The translations under genes were made by a program, and so were the position numbers. 64,000 bases of DNA from DAHUXD01 sp963736455 (lineage in GTDB: Bacteria; Acidobacteriota; Thermoanaerobaculia; UBA5066; Gp7-AA6). This document shows positions 38,696 through 47,825 of the stretch, piece after piece. The notes beneath the pieces are model-generated. The model searched no databases and was not told where the DNA came from. It saw only the letters and a list, made by a program, of their open reading frames with translations. The DNA lies in contig CAVTON010000001.1 in the NCBI GenBank assembly GCA_963736455.1, positions 620,001-684,000 on the forward strand, in the 5' to 3' direction. Position 1 is the first letter of the stretch, and every line of letters starts with the position of its first letter.

Positions 38696-39201
38696 CAGAC
38701 CCCCTTCTCCCGGGCGCGGCGGATCTTGCGCCACGTCAGCTCGCGCTTCAAGCCCCTCAGGCGGTCGACGAAGAGCATCCCGTCGAGGTGGTCGGTCTCG
38801 TGGCAGAGCGCTCGCGCGAGAAGCCCCGTTCCCTCGATCTCCCGCACGTTCCCCGAAGCGTCGGCGGCCCGGACGCGCACGCGCGCCGGCCTCACGACCT
38901 TTTCGGCGACGTCCGGGACCGAGAGACAGCCCTCCTCCTCCTTCTGCTCGCCGGAGGACTCGATCAACACCGGGTTGACCAGCACGATCACCGCCTCCGG
39001 ATCCTCACCCACCGACAGGTCGATGATCGCGACCCGCCGGTTCACCCCGATCTGCGGCGCCGCGAGCCCGATGCCGGGCGCGGCATGGCACGTCGCGACC
39101 ATGTCGGCGATCAGGCCGCCGAGGCTCTCGCCGGCCGGATCCACCTCCGCGTTTCCGGCGGTGAGCCGCGGATCCCCGTACCTCAGGATGTCCCGGATCA
39201 A
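38692..39201 (-). CDS. def: Peptide deformylase
   Basis: Removes the N-formyl group from new proteins. 169 residues with all three metal-site motifs: GIGLAAPQIGV, EEGCLSVPD and HETDHLDGMLF. The usual start MIRDILRYGDPRL is present. It is coupled to cysS by GTGA. Confidence 0.96.
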   Translation of the reverse strand: MIRDILRYGDPRLTAGNAEVDPAGESLGGLIADMVATCHAAPGIGLAAPQIGVNRRVAIIDLSVGEDPEAVIVLVNPVLIESSGEQKEEEGCLSVPDVAEKVVRPARVRVRAADASGNVREIEGTGLLARALCHETDHLDGMLFVDRLRGLKRELTWRKIRRAREKGVW

Positions 39202-39418
39202 GAGCGGGCGGCTCCGGGAGAGCCGGAAAACGGGATGGCCGCCGGATCTCGCGTCATGTCCTAAGTGTCCCGTACGCTGTCTCCACTGCGTGACAGCCTG
39301 TCCCGGAGCCCGTCGCGGGTGCGGCCATAAGTCCTTGATTTAGAGCACATTCTTGGTCGACGGGCAAGCGGCCGGGATGGCATGGCACTCGCTACTTCCC
39401 CGGTACGGAGCCATGGCA

Positions 39419-41593
39419 ATGATCACCCGGCGCATCGCGATCCTGGCCGCCTCGATCCTTCTCGGGGCGTCCGCGGCTTCGGCGCAGACGGAGCGCCGGA
39501 GCGCCTACACCTACATCCGCGACACCGAGGGACAGGTGACGGTGATCTCCGGCCTGAACGGAACGGTCGACGCGCGGCGCAACCTCCCGGTCTCCGCGGG
39601 CGACGAGCTTCGGACCGACGACCCGGGCCGCGCCGAAGTGGCCCTCGCCGACGGCAACGTGCTCGACGTCGGCGGCGGAACCTCGGTGCAGTTCGTGTCT
39701 CTCAACGCGCAGCAGGGCTCCGACGACGACGTCTCGGCGCTCTCGCTGAAGGATGGGTCGGTCGTCCTCTCGGTCCTCGGCTCGGACGACAAGGCCGTTC
39801 CCCGCATCGACACCGACGACGTGACCGTGTACGCCAACCCCGGGGCGCGCGTGCGCGTCAACGCGGATTCCCGTCGCGGGTCGGCCGTCGTGGTTCGCGC
39901 GGGATCCGTCGAGGTGCGTAGCCCGTCCGGCTCCTACACGGTGCGGGCCGGCAACTACCTGCTCGCGCAGGGCGAGGAGGAGCCGGAGATCTCGCGCGGG
40001 AGCTTCTCGCGCGACCGGTTCGACCTCTGGGTGGCCGACCGATTCTCCTCGACCTATGAGGCGCCGCAGAGCGCGTCGAGCCAGTACGTCGGCGAGGACT
40101 ACTCCGGCGACGTCTCCTCGCTCGACGACAACGGCAACTGGGACTACAACTCCACCTACTCGAGCTACGTCTGGCGGCCAAACGTCGGCGCGGGATGGAC
40201 GCCCTACTCGAACGGCTCCTGGTACTACACGCCCGCGGGCCTGACCTGGTGGTCCTACGATCCCTGGGGCTGGTATCCCTTCCACTACGGCAACTGGTTC
40301 TTCGACGCCGGCTGGAACAGCTGGTGCTGGTCGCCCGGATACGTCTACTCGCCGGCATGGGTGTACTGGGGGTACACGTCCGGCTACGTCGGCTGGTGCC
40401 CGCTCGGCTGGTACGGCTTCTACTCGCCGTGGTGGAACAACTACTACCGCCAGTGGTCGTATCCGCGCGGTTGCGCCTTCGCAATCAACGGAACCTTCCC
40501 GACGCACCGGGTGGACCTGCGCGGCTGGAACTTCACCGGGTCGAACGGCTTCGGAACGACGCGGGGGCGCGTCGACGTCATCCCCGGCACGCGCGTGGCG
40601 GATCGCCTCGGCGCCCAGGTCGCCATCTCGTCGCGGCCGATCGTTCTTCCGACCCGCAACGGCGTCGGCGTCCGCGACTCGATGCGGGACTTCGTCCGCG
40701 ACGCGCCGCGGGCGATCGATCGCTCTTCGGACCGGCAAGCGCAGCAGAGTCTCGAGCCCGTGGTGGCCCGCGACCGCCAGCTTCCGCAGTCGAGTGTCGA
40801 TGCGCTCCGCAATCGCGCCGTCGTGGCCGATCGCGGCGTGCTGCGCGGACCCGGCGCCTTTGACGTCGCGCCGCGCGGGGCCACGATCGTCGAGCGCGGG
40901 GGAGGCTCCGGGACCCTGAACGCGGGACCGGGCACGACGCGCATCGAGACCGACCGCACGACCGGAAAGACCGTGATCCGCGGCGAGGGCCGTCCGCCCC
41001 AGGCGGCGAACGCCGCTCCCCGGCCCGAAACCGAGCCTCGGAGCGACGTGACCCAGGCGTGGCGCAGCCGTGGGGCCTCCGGGGCCCTGCCATCACAGCG
41101 CTCGGCGGACGCGGCGAGACAGGGCGCCTCCGACGCCAGCGGCGCGAGCCGCGAGAATCACGAGCGCTGGCGCACGCAGCCGAACGCGGGCTCGAGCGCC
41201 ACAGCCCGGCCGGCCGACACGCGCCGCTATCCGACGCAGGACGTCAGCCACGAGGAATGGCGGTCGCGAGGATCGGACGTTCCCCCGGCGCGCCGCGTGA
41301 TCGAGGGATCGGTGCCCGGCCGGCGAGCTCTTCCCGACGGTCATGTCCCGGGCCGCGAACGCTCCGCCGGCGGTCCGCCGCCGCAGTCGACTCGAGATCG
41401 CGCCCCGGGCTTTTCCGCGCCGCCCCGCGATGTCCCGGCTCCGTCCGCGCCGCGCGGTTCCGCGGCGCCGCCCCGGGTAGCGCCGGCTCCTCCGCCGCAC
41501 GCCGCGCCGGCCCCGTCCGCGCCGCGCGGATCGGCCGCGCCGCCGTCGGGTTCCTCCGGGCGGACGCCGCACGGCCACGGACGCGGACACTGA
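39419..41593 (+). CDS. Secreted FecR-domain / DUF6600-like protein
   Basis: 724 residues from ATG 39419, which has GGAG 8 bases upstream and begins a clean signal peptide (MITRRIAILAASILLGASAA). Residues 30-190 form a FecR-like beta domain. Residues 205-350 are very rich in Trp and Tyr (SYDPWGWYPFHYGNWFF, WVYWGYTSGYVGWCPLGWYG), the pattern of DUF6600. The last 300 residues are low-complexity Arg/Pro/Ala, with PAPSAPRGSAAPP occurring twice. Probably an extracytoplasmic structural or binding protein; no enzymatic residues seen. It is followed by a strong terminator. Confidence 0.8.
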   Translation: MITRRIAILAASILLGASAASAQTERRSAYTYIRDTEGQVTVISGLNGTVDARRNLPVSAGDELRTDDPGRAEVALADGNVLDVGGGTSVQFVSLNAQQGSDDDVSALSLKDGSVVLSVLGSDDKAVPRIDTDDVTVYANPGARVRVNADSRRGSAVVVRAGSVEVRSPSGSYTVRAGNYLLAQGEEEPEISRGSFSRDRFDLWVADRFSSTYEAPQSASSQYVGEDYSGDVSSLDDNGNWDYNSTYSSYVWRPNVGAGWTPYSNGSWYYTPAGLTWWSYDPWGWYPFHYGNWFFDAGWNSWCWSPGYVYSPAWVYWGYTSGYVGWCPLGWYGFYSPWWNNYYRQWSYPRGCAFAINGTFPTHRVDLRGWNFTGSNGFGTTRGRVDVIPGTRVADRLGAQVAISSRPIVLPTRNGVGVRDSMRDFVRDAPRAIDRSSDRQAQQSLEPVVARDRQLPQSSVDALRNRAVVADRGVLRGPGAFDVAPRGATIVERGGGSGTLNAGPGTTRIETDRTTGKTVIRGEGRPPQAANAAPRPETEPRSDVTQAWRSRGASGALPSQRSADAARQGASDASGASRENHERWRTQPNAGSSATARPADTRRYPTQDVSHEEWRSRGSDVPPARRVIEGSVPGRRALPDGHVPGRERSAGGPPPQSTRDRAPGFSAPPRDVPAPSAPRGSAAPPRVAPAPPPHAAPAPSAPRGSAAPPSGSSGRTPHGHGRGH

Positions 41594-41632
41594 CGCCGAC
41601 ACGAAACTCTTCCGAGGTTTCCTCCTCTTTAC

Positions 41633-41661
41633 ACCGCGCCATCCGGCGCGGTCTTTTTTTT
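41633..41661 (+). terminator. Intrinsic terminator after the FecR/DUF6600 gene
   Basis: ACCGCGCC-ATCC-GGCGCGGT forms a perfect 8-base stem with a 4-base loop, followed by C and eight T. It lies about 40 bases after the stop and separates this gene from the next cluster. Confidence 0.93.
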
Positions 41662-41715
41662 GAGACAATCCCCCGCAGTGAATGCCCCGCCCGAGGCCTC
41701 TCGCGACCGGGATCC

Positions 41716-41958
41716 ATGAGCCGGAGGATCGCTTCTCTGGCCGGCAATGCGCTCTTCGTCTTCTACTGCACGACGGTCGGCGTGTACCTTCTCCTCCGTC
41801 CCTGGGCCGGCCGCGTGCCGTTGCCGGGCCTCTTCGGCTCGGGCTTCTTTCGCGGATTCGTGTCCGGGCTCGGGCTGGTGCACCTCGCCGCAGGGATCGC
41901 CGACCTGCGCAATCTCACGCGAAGCATCGAGGCCACACGCGGCCCGAACCGCGAGTGA
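41716..41958 (+). CDS. Small membrane protein of unknown function
   Basis: 80 residues from ATG 41716 (MSRRIASLAGNALFVFYC) with two hydrophobic helices (LFVFYCTTVGVYLLLRP and GFVSGLGLVHLAAGIADL). It overlaps the TMP-synthase-like gene by GTGA, so it is probably translated with it. No family recognised. Confidence 0.65.
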   Translation: MSRRIASLAGNALFVFYCTTVGVYLLLRPWAGRVPLPGLFGSGFFRGFVSGLGLVHLAAGIADLRNLTRSIEATRGPNRE

Positions 41959-42566
41959 AGGCCCTCTACGTGACGGATCGATCGTCGATCGGTGATGAGC
42001 GGCTGGCGGACGTCCTCGGCCGGCTCGCCGGGGCCCCGGAGCTCGCGGTGACCCTGAGGGAGAGCGGCGGCGCCGATCGAGACCTCGTCGAACGGGCGAA
42101 GGCGGCCCGGGAGCGCCTCGGCGACCGCGTCTCCCTCTACGTGCACGGCCGCTTCGACGTGGCGATGGCCGCGGGGGCCGCGGGCGTGCACCTCCCGTCG
42201 CGGGGCCTTCCCCTGGCCGACGTGCGGGCGAGCGTGCCCCGGGGATTTCGCGTCGGCGTCTCGACGCACTCGGCGCGCGAAGCGGAGGATGCCATCGCCT
42301 CGGGCGCCGACTTCGTCGTCATCGGCCCCGTCTTCGACACTCCTTCCAAGCGCGCGTACGGCTCCCCGCTCGGACCGGCCGCCCTGGCCGGTCTGCCGCT
42401 TCGGAGCTCTCACGCCTGCGAGGTCTACGCCATCGGCGGCGTCGACGAGGCGCGCCTGCCCGAGCTCGACCCGTATGGCGACCGGATCAGTGGAATCGCG
42501 GCCATCCGCCTCTTTCAGGGCTCCGAGGACCCCCGCGGCGTGGCCGAGAGAATCGCCGCCCGATGA
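41955..42566 (+). CDS. Thiamine-phosphate synthase-like protein (ThiE/TenI family)
   Basis: 203 residues, TIM barrel, GTG start. GVHLPSRGLPLADVR, VGVSTHSAREAEDA, VVIGPVFDTPSKRAYG and VYAIGGVD match the ThiE/TenI superfamily. The N-terminal QLR-x-K pyrophosphate motif of true ThiE appears as AVTLRESGG, so a TenI-like or altered activity is possible. No other thiamine genes are in the window. Confidence 0.8.
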   Translation: MKALYVTDRSSIGDERLADVLGRLAGAPELAVTLRESGGADRDLVERAKAARERLGDRVSLYVHGRFDVAMAAGAAGVHLPSRGLPLADVRASVPRGFRVGVSTHSAREAEDAIASGADFVVIGPVFDTPSKRAYGSPLGPAALAGLPLRSSHACEVYAIGGVDEARLPELDPYGDRISGIAAIRLFQGSEDPRGVAERIAAR

Positions 42567-43993
42567 AGCCTCCGACGATCTCGACCGAAGGCTCGCGCCG
42601 GATTCTGACGGCGCTGCTGCTCTTCGTCGCGGTCGCCGCCACGGTCGCGCTGCTCGGACGGGCGGGCGTGGCCCTGACCGATTCGCGCAAGGACTACGGC
42701 GCGTTCGCGGTGGGCCTCGCCGGAGCGCTGCTGTTGACGCGGCTCGTGGACGCCGCGCTCTTCGACCTCGGGTATCGCCTGCGCGGCGCCGCTCCGGCGC
42801 CGGCTCTGCTGCGGCAGCTCGTCAGCCTGCTCGTCTTCGGGATCCTGCTCGGCGCCCTGTTCAAGGTCGTCCTCTCGGTGAGCCTGCCCGCGCTGCTGAC
42901 GACCTCGGCCATCATCACCGCGGTCATCGGGCTCGCCCTCCAGGAGTCGCTCGGCAACCTGTTCTCGGGCGTCGCGCTCGCCATCGAGCGCACGATCCAG
43001 GTCGGCGACATGGTGCGCACGGGCGAATCGATCGGGCTCGTCGAGCAGCTCTCGTGGCGCGCGATCAAGGTTCGCACGATGGAGGGCAACGCGCTGCTGA
43101 TCCCGAACACCGCCGCCAGCCGCGACCGGCTCGAGGTCTTCCGCCGGGGAGGGGCGCCGATGGCGCGCACTCTCCGCGTCGGGCTCGAGTACGACGCGTC
43201 GCCCGCACTCGCGCGCTCCGCTCTCGAGGATGCCGCGCGCGAGGTTCCGGGCGTGGTGAGCCGCCCGTCCCCGGTGGCGTACCTGAACTCCTTCGACGGC
43301 TACTCGGTGATCTACGAGCTGCGCTACTGGCTCGAGGACTATGCCCGCTATCTCGAGATCGACTCGCGGGTCCGCGAGCGCGCCTGGTATCGCATGGCGC
43401 GCGAGGGCCTCGAATTCGCCTATCCCGTGATCCGCCAGCGCCAGTACGCCTATGGACCGCCTCCGCCCGACCGCCGCCCCGACAGAATTCTTCGCGAGAT
43501 CCGGAGCCACGCCCTCTTCGGCCCGCTCTCGGACGAGGAGCGCCTCCAGCTCGCCTCCGGCGCCCGCCTGCGGCAGTTCGCCGAGGGCGAGACCATCGTG
43601 CGCGAGGGCGCCGCGACCTCGTCGATGTTCCTGATCGCCGCGGGACGAGCCGCCGTGTCGATCCACGGAGCGCAGGCGGCCGACAGCCGCAAGGTCGCGG
43701 TCCTCGACCCGGGCGCCGCCTTCGGCGAGATCAGCCTCCTGACCGGCGAGCCCCGCACGGCAACGGTCCGGGCACTGACCGAAGCGACGCTCGTCGAGAT
43801 CGACAAGGCGACGCTCGCACCGATTCTCGAGGCCAATCCGTCGCTCGTCGCCCAGCTCGACCGGATCATCGTCGAGCGCCGGCGCCACACGGCCGACCGG
43901 CGCGCCGAGCCGGCGAGCGCGCTTTCCGCGGACGACGACGACCGGTCGCTGGGAGAGCGGATCGCCCGATTCTTCGGCCTGAGCGGAGCCTGA
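42563..43993 (+). CDS. MscS-type mechanosensitive channel with cyclic-nucleotide-binding domain
   Basis: 476 residues. Two or three N-terminal helices are followed by the MscS pore helix and beta domain (LALQESLGNLFSGVALAIER, QVGDMVRTGESIGLVEQLSW, LIPNTAASRDRLEV). Residues 320-440 are a cNMP-binding domain (FAEGETIVREGAATSSMFLI, FGEISLLTGEPRTATVRALT), in which the Glu and Arg of the phosphate cassette are kept. This resembles the nucleotide-modulated MscS subfamily, so channel opening may depend on cAMP or cGMP. It overlaps acpS by one base (TGATG). Confidence 0.9.
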   Translation: MKPPTISTEGSRRILTALLLFVAVAATVALLGRAGVALTDSRKDYGAFAVGLAGALLLTRLVDAALFDLGYRLRGAAPAPALLRQLVSLLVFGILLGALFKVVLSVSLPALLTTSAIITAVIGLALQESLGNLFSGVALAIERTIQVGDMVRTGESIGLVEQLSWRAIKVRTMEGNALLIPNTAASRDRLEVFRRGGAPMARTLRVGLEYDASPALARSALEDAAREVPGVVSRPSPVAYLNSFDGYSVIYELRYWLEDYARYLEIDSRVRERAWYRMAREGLEFAYPVIRQRQYAYGPPPPDRRPDRILREIRSHALFGPLSDEERLQLASGARLRQFAEGETIVREGAATSSMFLIAAGRAAVSIHGAQAADSRKVAVLDPGAAFGEISLLTGEPRTATVRALTEATLVEIDKATLAPILEANPSLVAQLDRIIVERRRHTADRRAEPASALSADDDDRSLGERIARFFGLSGA

Positions 43994-44403
43994 TGGACGG
44001 CGGCCTTCTGCTCGGACTCGACCTGACCGAGATCGATCGCATCGCCGGCGTGCTCGCGCGCCACGGCGAGCGGTTTCTCGGCCGCGTGTTCCTCCCGGAC
44101 GAGCTGCGCCGGGAGCGGCGCCATCCCCGCGCGTTCGCCGAGCACGTCGCCGGACGCTTCGCGGCCAAGGAGGCGGCGATGAAGGCTCTCGGCCTCGGGT
44201 GGCGCGGGCTCGCGTTCCGGGACATCGAGGTCGGCCGCGACGCGCGCGGAAAGCCGCTGCTCGCCTTCCACGGCAAGGCGCTCGACCGGGCGCGGGCGCT
44301 CGACGTCCGCCAGGCGGAGGTGACGATCACCCACGGCCGCGACATCGCGGCCGCCGTGGTCGCGCTGATGACGGGAAGCTCGGGAAGCGCGCCCCTGCGC
44401 TAA
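43993..44403 (+). CDS. acpS: Holo-[acyl-carrier-protein] synthase
   Basis: Transfers phosphopantetheine from CoA to ACP. 136 residues with the Asp in GLDLTEIDRI and the signature RFAAKEAAMKALG. TITHGRDIAAAVVAL closes the fold. ATG 43993 shares one base with the previous stop. Confidence 0.95.
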   Translation: MDGGLLLGLDLTEIDRIAGVLARHGERFLGRVFLPDELRRERRHPRAFAEHVAGRFAAKEAAMKALGLGWRGLAFRDIEVGRDARGKPLLAFHGKALDRARALDVRQAEVTITHGRDIAAAVVALMTGSSGSAPLR

Positions 44404-44415
44404 ACTGCGCCGTTC

Positions 44416-47292
44416 ATGACCGACGCGCCCGACTACAAGAGCACTCTGAACCTTCCCCGGACCGACTTCCCGATGAAGGCGGATCTGGCCAATCGGGAGC
44501 CCGAGGTCCTCGCGGCCTGGGACGCGATGGACCTCGAGGGAGCGATCCGCAAGGCGCGCGCGGGCCGCCCGAAGTTCATCTTTCACGACGGGCCGCCATA
44601 CGCGAACGGACACATCCACCTCGGCACGGCGATGAACAAGATCCTGAAGGACGGGGTCGTGCGGAGCCGCTCCATGATGGGCCTCGACGCGCCCTACGTC
44701 CCGGGCTGGGACTGCCACGGCCTGCCGATCGAGCAGAAGGTGGACAAGCAGCTCGGGCCGAAGATGCGCGAGCTCGACACGGTCGCGATCCGGCAGGCCT
44801 GCCGCGAGTACGCCCAGAAATTCATCGACATCCAGCGCGAGGAGTTCCGGCGCCTGGGCGTCGGCGGGAACTGGAAGCATCCGTACGTCACGATGGGCTT
44901 TGCCTACGAGGCGGACATCGCGCGGGCCTTCGGCGCGTTCTACTCCCGCGACCTGCTCTTTCGGGACCTGAAATCGGTCCGCTGGTGCTTCACCGATCGC
45001 ACCGCGCTCGCCGAGGCCGAGCTCGAGTACGAGGAGCGGGCGGATCCCGCGATCACGGTCGCGTTTCCGGGGTCGCTCCGGATCGCCGATCGAACGATCT
45101 CCGACGTGTCGTTCCTGATCTGGACGACGACGCCCTGGACCATTCCGTCGAACGTCGCGATCGCGGTCCACCCGGAAGAGATCTACGCCGTCGTCGAGGC
45201 CTCCGGCCGCCGCCACCTCGTGGCGCAGAAGCGACTCGAGGCCGTCGCCGCGGACCTCGGCTGGAAAGGCTGGACGGTCGAGGCGACCGTTCCCGGCGCG
45301 GAGCTCGCGGGAGCGCGCTACGCGCATCCCCTTCCGCAGGAGCGCCGCGGCGAGCTGACGCCCGAGGAGCAGGCGAGAGCCTTCCGCATCGTCCTCGGCA
45401 CCCACGTCACGATGGACGCCGGCACCGGCCTCGTCCACACCGCCCCCGGGCACGGCGAGGACGACTTCGTCACCGGCAAGCGCGAGGGACTGCCGATCCT
45501 CTCGCCCGTCGACGCGGCCGGCCGCTTCACGACCGTGGAAAAGTACCGCGGCAAGAGGGTCCTCGACGCCAACGACGAAATCATCGCGGACCTCGACGCC
45601 GCGGGGGCGCTCCTCAAAGTCGACCGGAGTTTCCGCCACGAGTATCCGCACTGCTGGCGCTGCAAGAAGCCCGTCATCTTCCGCGCCACGGTGCAGTGGT
45701 TCGTGCGCCTCGACGACCCGAAGACCGACGTCCGCGCGGCCGCGCTCGCCGCGATTCGCCGGGTCGAGTGGATCCCGCCATGGGGCGAGGCCCGGATCGC
45801 CGGCATGGTCGAGAACCGCCGCGAGTGGGTCGTCTCCCGGCAGCGGCGCTGGGGCTCGCCGATCTGCGTGCTCTTCGCGATGCGCGACGGCGAGCGCCGC
45901 GAGGTCTATCCCTGGAAGGATTCGCCCGAGGAACAGAGGCGGTTCTTCGACCGGGTCGCCTCCGTCTTCGAGAAGGAGGGCGGCGACGCCTGGTACGCGC
46001 ATCCCGCCGAGCACTTCCTCCCCGAGGGAGCCGAGAGGCGCGGCTACACGGAGTTCCAGAAGGAGACCGACATCCTCGACGTCTGGTTCGACTCCGGCGT
46101 CTCGCACATCGCCGTGCTGCGCTCGGGGCAGTGGCCGGAGCTCGTGCGGGGCGGGGACGGGCCGCCCGCCGACGTGTACCTCGAGGGCCACGACCAGCAT
46201 CGGGGCTGGTTCCAGTCGTCGCTGCTGACCTCCGTCGCGCTCTACGGAGAGGCGCCGTACCGCGCGGTCATCACGCACGGATTCTTCCAGGACGTGTCCG
46301 GCCGGAAGATGTCGAAATCTCTCGGCAACGTGGTCGAGCCCCAGGAGCTCATCCGCCGCTACGGCGCCGACATCCTCCGGCTCTGGGTCTTCTCTCTCGA
46401 TTATCGGGACGACACCCCGATCTCCGAGGAGATCCTCGCGCGCTGCGCGGAGGCATACCGCAAGATCCGCAACACGGCCCGCTATCTCATCTCCAATCTC
46501 TACGACTTCGACCCCGCGCGCGACGCCTTATCCGATTCGGACCTGCTTCCGCTCGACGCCTGGGTGCTCCGCGAGACGCAGATCGCCCTCGCCCGGGCCC
46601 GGGAGGCCTACGACCGATACGAGTTCCACGTCGTCTACCACACGCTCGTCAACCTGTGCGCCACCACGCTCTCGGCCGTCTATCTCGACGTCATCAAGGA
46701 CCGCTTGTACGCCTCCGGGGCGAGCTCTCCGGGGCGGCGGTCCGCCCAGACCGCGATGCATCGCATCGGCCGGGCGATCGCGACGACGGCGGCTCCCGTC
46801 CTCGTCTTCACGGCGGACGAAATCTGGAAGGCCCTGCCGGGAAAGAAGGAAGAATCGGTCCACCTGGCCGGTTTCGAGGGCCTGGAAGAGTCCCTGGCCG
46901 TGAACGTCCCGATGGAAGCCTGGATGCGCCTGATGCAATTGCGAGAAGAAGCCGCGGTGATCCTCGAGGAGGCCCGGCGCCACAAGACGATCGGCTCGTC
47001 TCTCGAAGGCGCGATCGCGCTGACCGCCAACGCCGCCCTGGAGAACGATCGGGCCGCCACGGGAACGGCCGGGAGCGCCCTCGCCGACCTGTTCATCGTC
47101 TCCGAGGTCCTCGAGGAGCCGGCCGCCTCCGGGACGGAATGGCGCGATTCCCAGACCTATCCGGGGCTCTCCCTCGCCTTCCGCAAGGCGCGGGGCCGGC
47201 GCTGCGACCGCTGCTGGAAGGTGACGCCCGAGGCCGAGGCGCGGGGCCTGTGCGACCGGTGCCGGACCGTCATCGAGGGAATCGCCGCATGA
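44416..47292 (+). CDS. ileS: Isoleucyl-tRNA synthetase
   Basis: Class I synthetase charging tRNA-Ile, 958 residues. The HIGH site is NGHIHLGTAMNKILKDG; the editing domain is near residues 200-400; KMSKS is SGRKMSKSLGNV. A C-terminal zinc ribbon (RCDRCWKVTPEAEARGLCDR, plus a further Cys) is present, as in the bacterial type. It overlaps lspA by ATGA. Confidence 0.97.
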   Translation: MTDAPDYKSTLNLPRTDFPMKADLANREPEVLAAWDAMDLEGAIRKARAGRPKFIFHDGPPYANGHIHLGTAMNKILKDGVVRSRSMMGLDAPYVPGWDCHGLPIEQKVDKQLGPKMRELDTVAIRQACREYAQKFIDIQREEFRRLGVGGNWKHPYVTMGFAYEADIARAFGAFYSRDLLFRDLKSVRWCFTDRTALAEAELEYEERADPAITVAFPGSLRIADRTISDVSFLIWTTTPWTIPSNVAIAVHPEEIYAVVEASGRRHLVAQKRLEAVAADLGWKGWTVEATVPGAELAGARYAHPLPQERRGELTPEEQARAFRIVLGTHVTMDAGTGLVHTAPGHGEDDFVTGKREGLPILSPVDAAGRFTTVEKYRGKRVLDANDEIIADLDAAGALLKVDRSFRHEYPHCWRCKKPVIFRATVQWFVRLDDPKTDVRAAALAAIRRVEWIPPWGEARIAGMVENRREWVVSRQRRWGSPICVLFAMRDGERREVYPWKDSPEEQRRFFDRVASVFEKEGGDAWYAHPAEHFLPEGAERRGYTEFQKETDILDVWFDSGVSHIAVLRSGQWPELVRGGDGPPADVYLEGHDQHRGWFQSSLLTSVALYGEAPYRAVITHGFFQDVSGRKMSKSLGNVVEPQELIRRYGADILRLWVFSLDYRDDTPISEEILARCAEAYRKIRNTARYLISNLYDFDPARDALSDSDLLPLDAWVLRETQIALARAREAYDRYEFHVVYHTLVNLCATTLSAVYLDVIKDRLYASGASSPGRRSAQTAMHRIGRAIATTAAPVLVFTADEIWKALPGKKEESVHLAGFEGLEESLAVNVPMEAWMRLMQLREEAAVILEEARRHKTIGSSLEGAIALTANAALENDRAATGTAGSALADLFIVSEVLEEPAASGTEWRDSQTYPGLSLAFRKARGRRCDRCWKVTPEAEARGLCDRCRTVIEGIAA

Positions 47293-47822
47293 GCGTGACG
47301 GTCAAGGAGTCCACGCTCTACCGCGGCGCCTACCTCGCCGTGTCGCTCGCGGTCCTCTTCCTCGACCAGTGGTCCAAGGGCCTCGTGACGCGGACGATGG
47401 AGGTCCACCAGTCCAGGACGCTCATTCCGGACGTGTTCGACCTGACGTACGTTCGAAACACCGGAGCCGCGTTCGGCCTGTTCGCGTCGGTCGATTCGTC
47501 GGTCAAGGCGATTCTGCTCAACAGCATCGCGGTCATCGTGTTTCTGATCGTCTCGGCGTACGCGGTGCGGTCCTCGCACAAGAGCATCCGGCTCCAGGTC
47601 GGCCTCGCCCTGATCCTCGGAGGCGCCGTCGGCAACCTGCTCGACCGCGTGCGGTTCGGCTACGTCGTGGACTTCCTGGACTTCGCGGTCTCGGGCCACC
47701 ACTGGCCGGCCTTCAACGTCGCCGACTCGGCGATCTGCATCGGCGTGGGCCTTCTCTTTCTCGACATGCTCGGCAGCGACGACGCTCCCGTCCCGCGGCC
47801 CGACGCCGCTCCCGGGAGCTAG
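47289..47822 (+). CDS. lspA: Lipoprotein signal peptidase
   Basis: Removes signal peptides from prolipoproteins in the inner membrane. 177 residues with four helices. Catalytic Asp residues are in LILGGAVGNLLDRVRFG and FNVADSAICIGVG; the conserved LDQWSK and RNTGAAFGLF are present. It is followed at once by lgt, so two lipoprotein steps are encoded together. Confidence 0.96.
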   Translation: MSVTVKESTLYRGAYLAVSLAVLFLDQWSKGLVTRTMEVHQSRTLIPDVFDLTYVRNTGAAFGLFASVDSSVKAILLNSIAVIVFLIVSAYAVRSSHKSIRLQVGLALILGGAVGNLLDRVRFGYVVDFLDFAVSGHHWPAFNVADSAICIGVGLLFLDMLGSDDAPVPRPDAAPGS

Positions 47823-47825
47823 GCC

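Noticed and set aside
36455..39343. Plus-strand frames opposite the hypothetical, cysS and def genes
   Set aside because: They are antisense to genes with clear HIGH/KMSKS and deformylase motifs; no ribosome site or family signal.
39340..39415. Sigma-54 style promoter before the FecR/DUF6600 gene
   Set aside because: TGGCAC is present at 39383, but the -12 GC is not at the required spacing.
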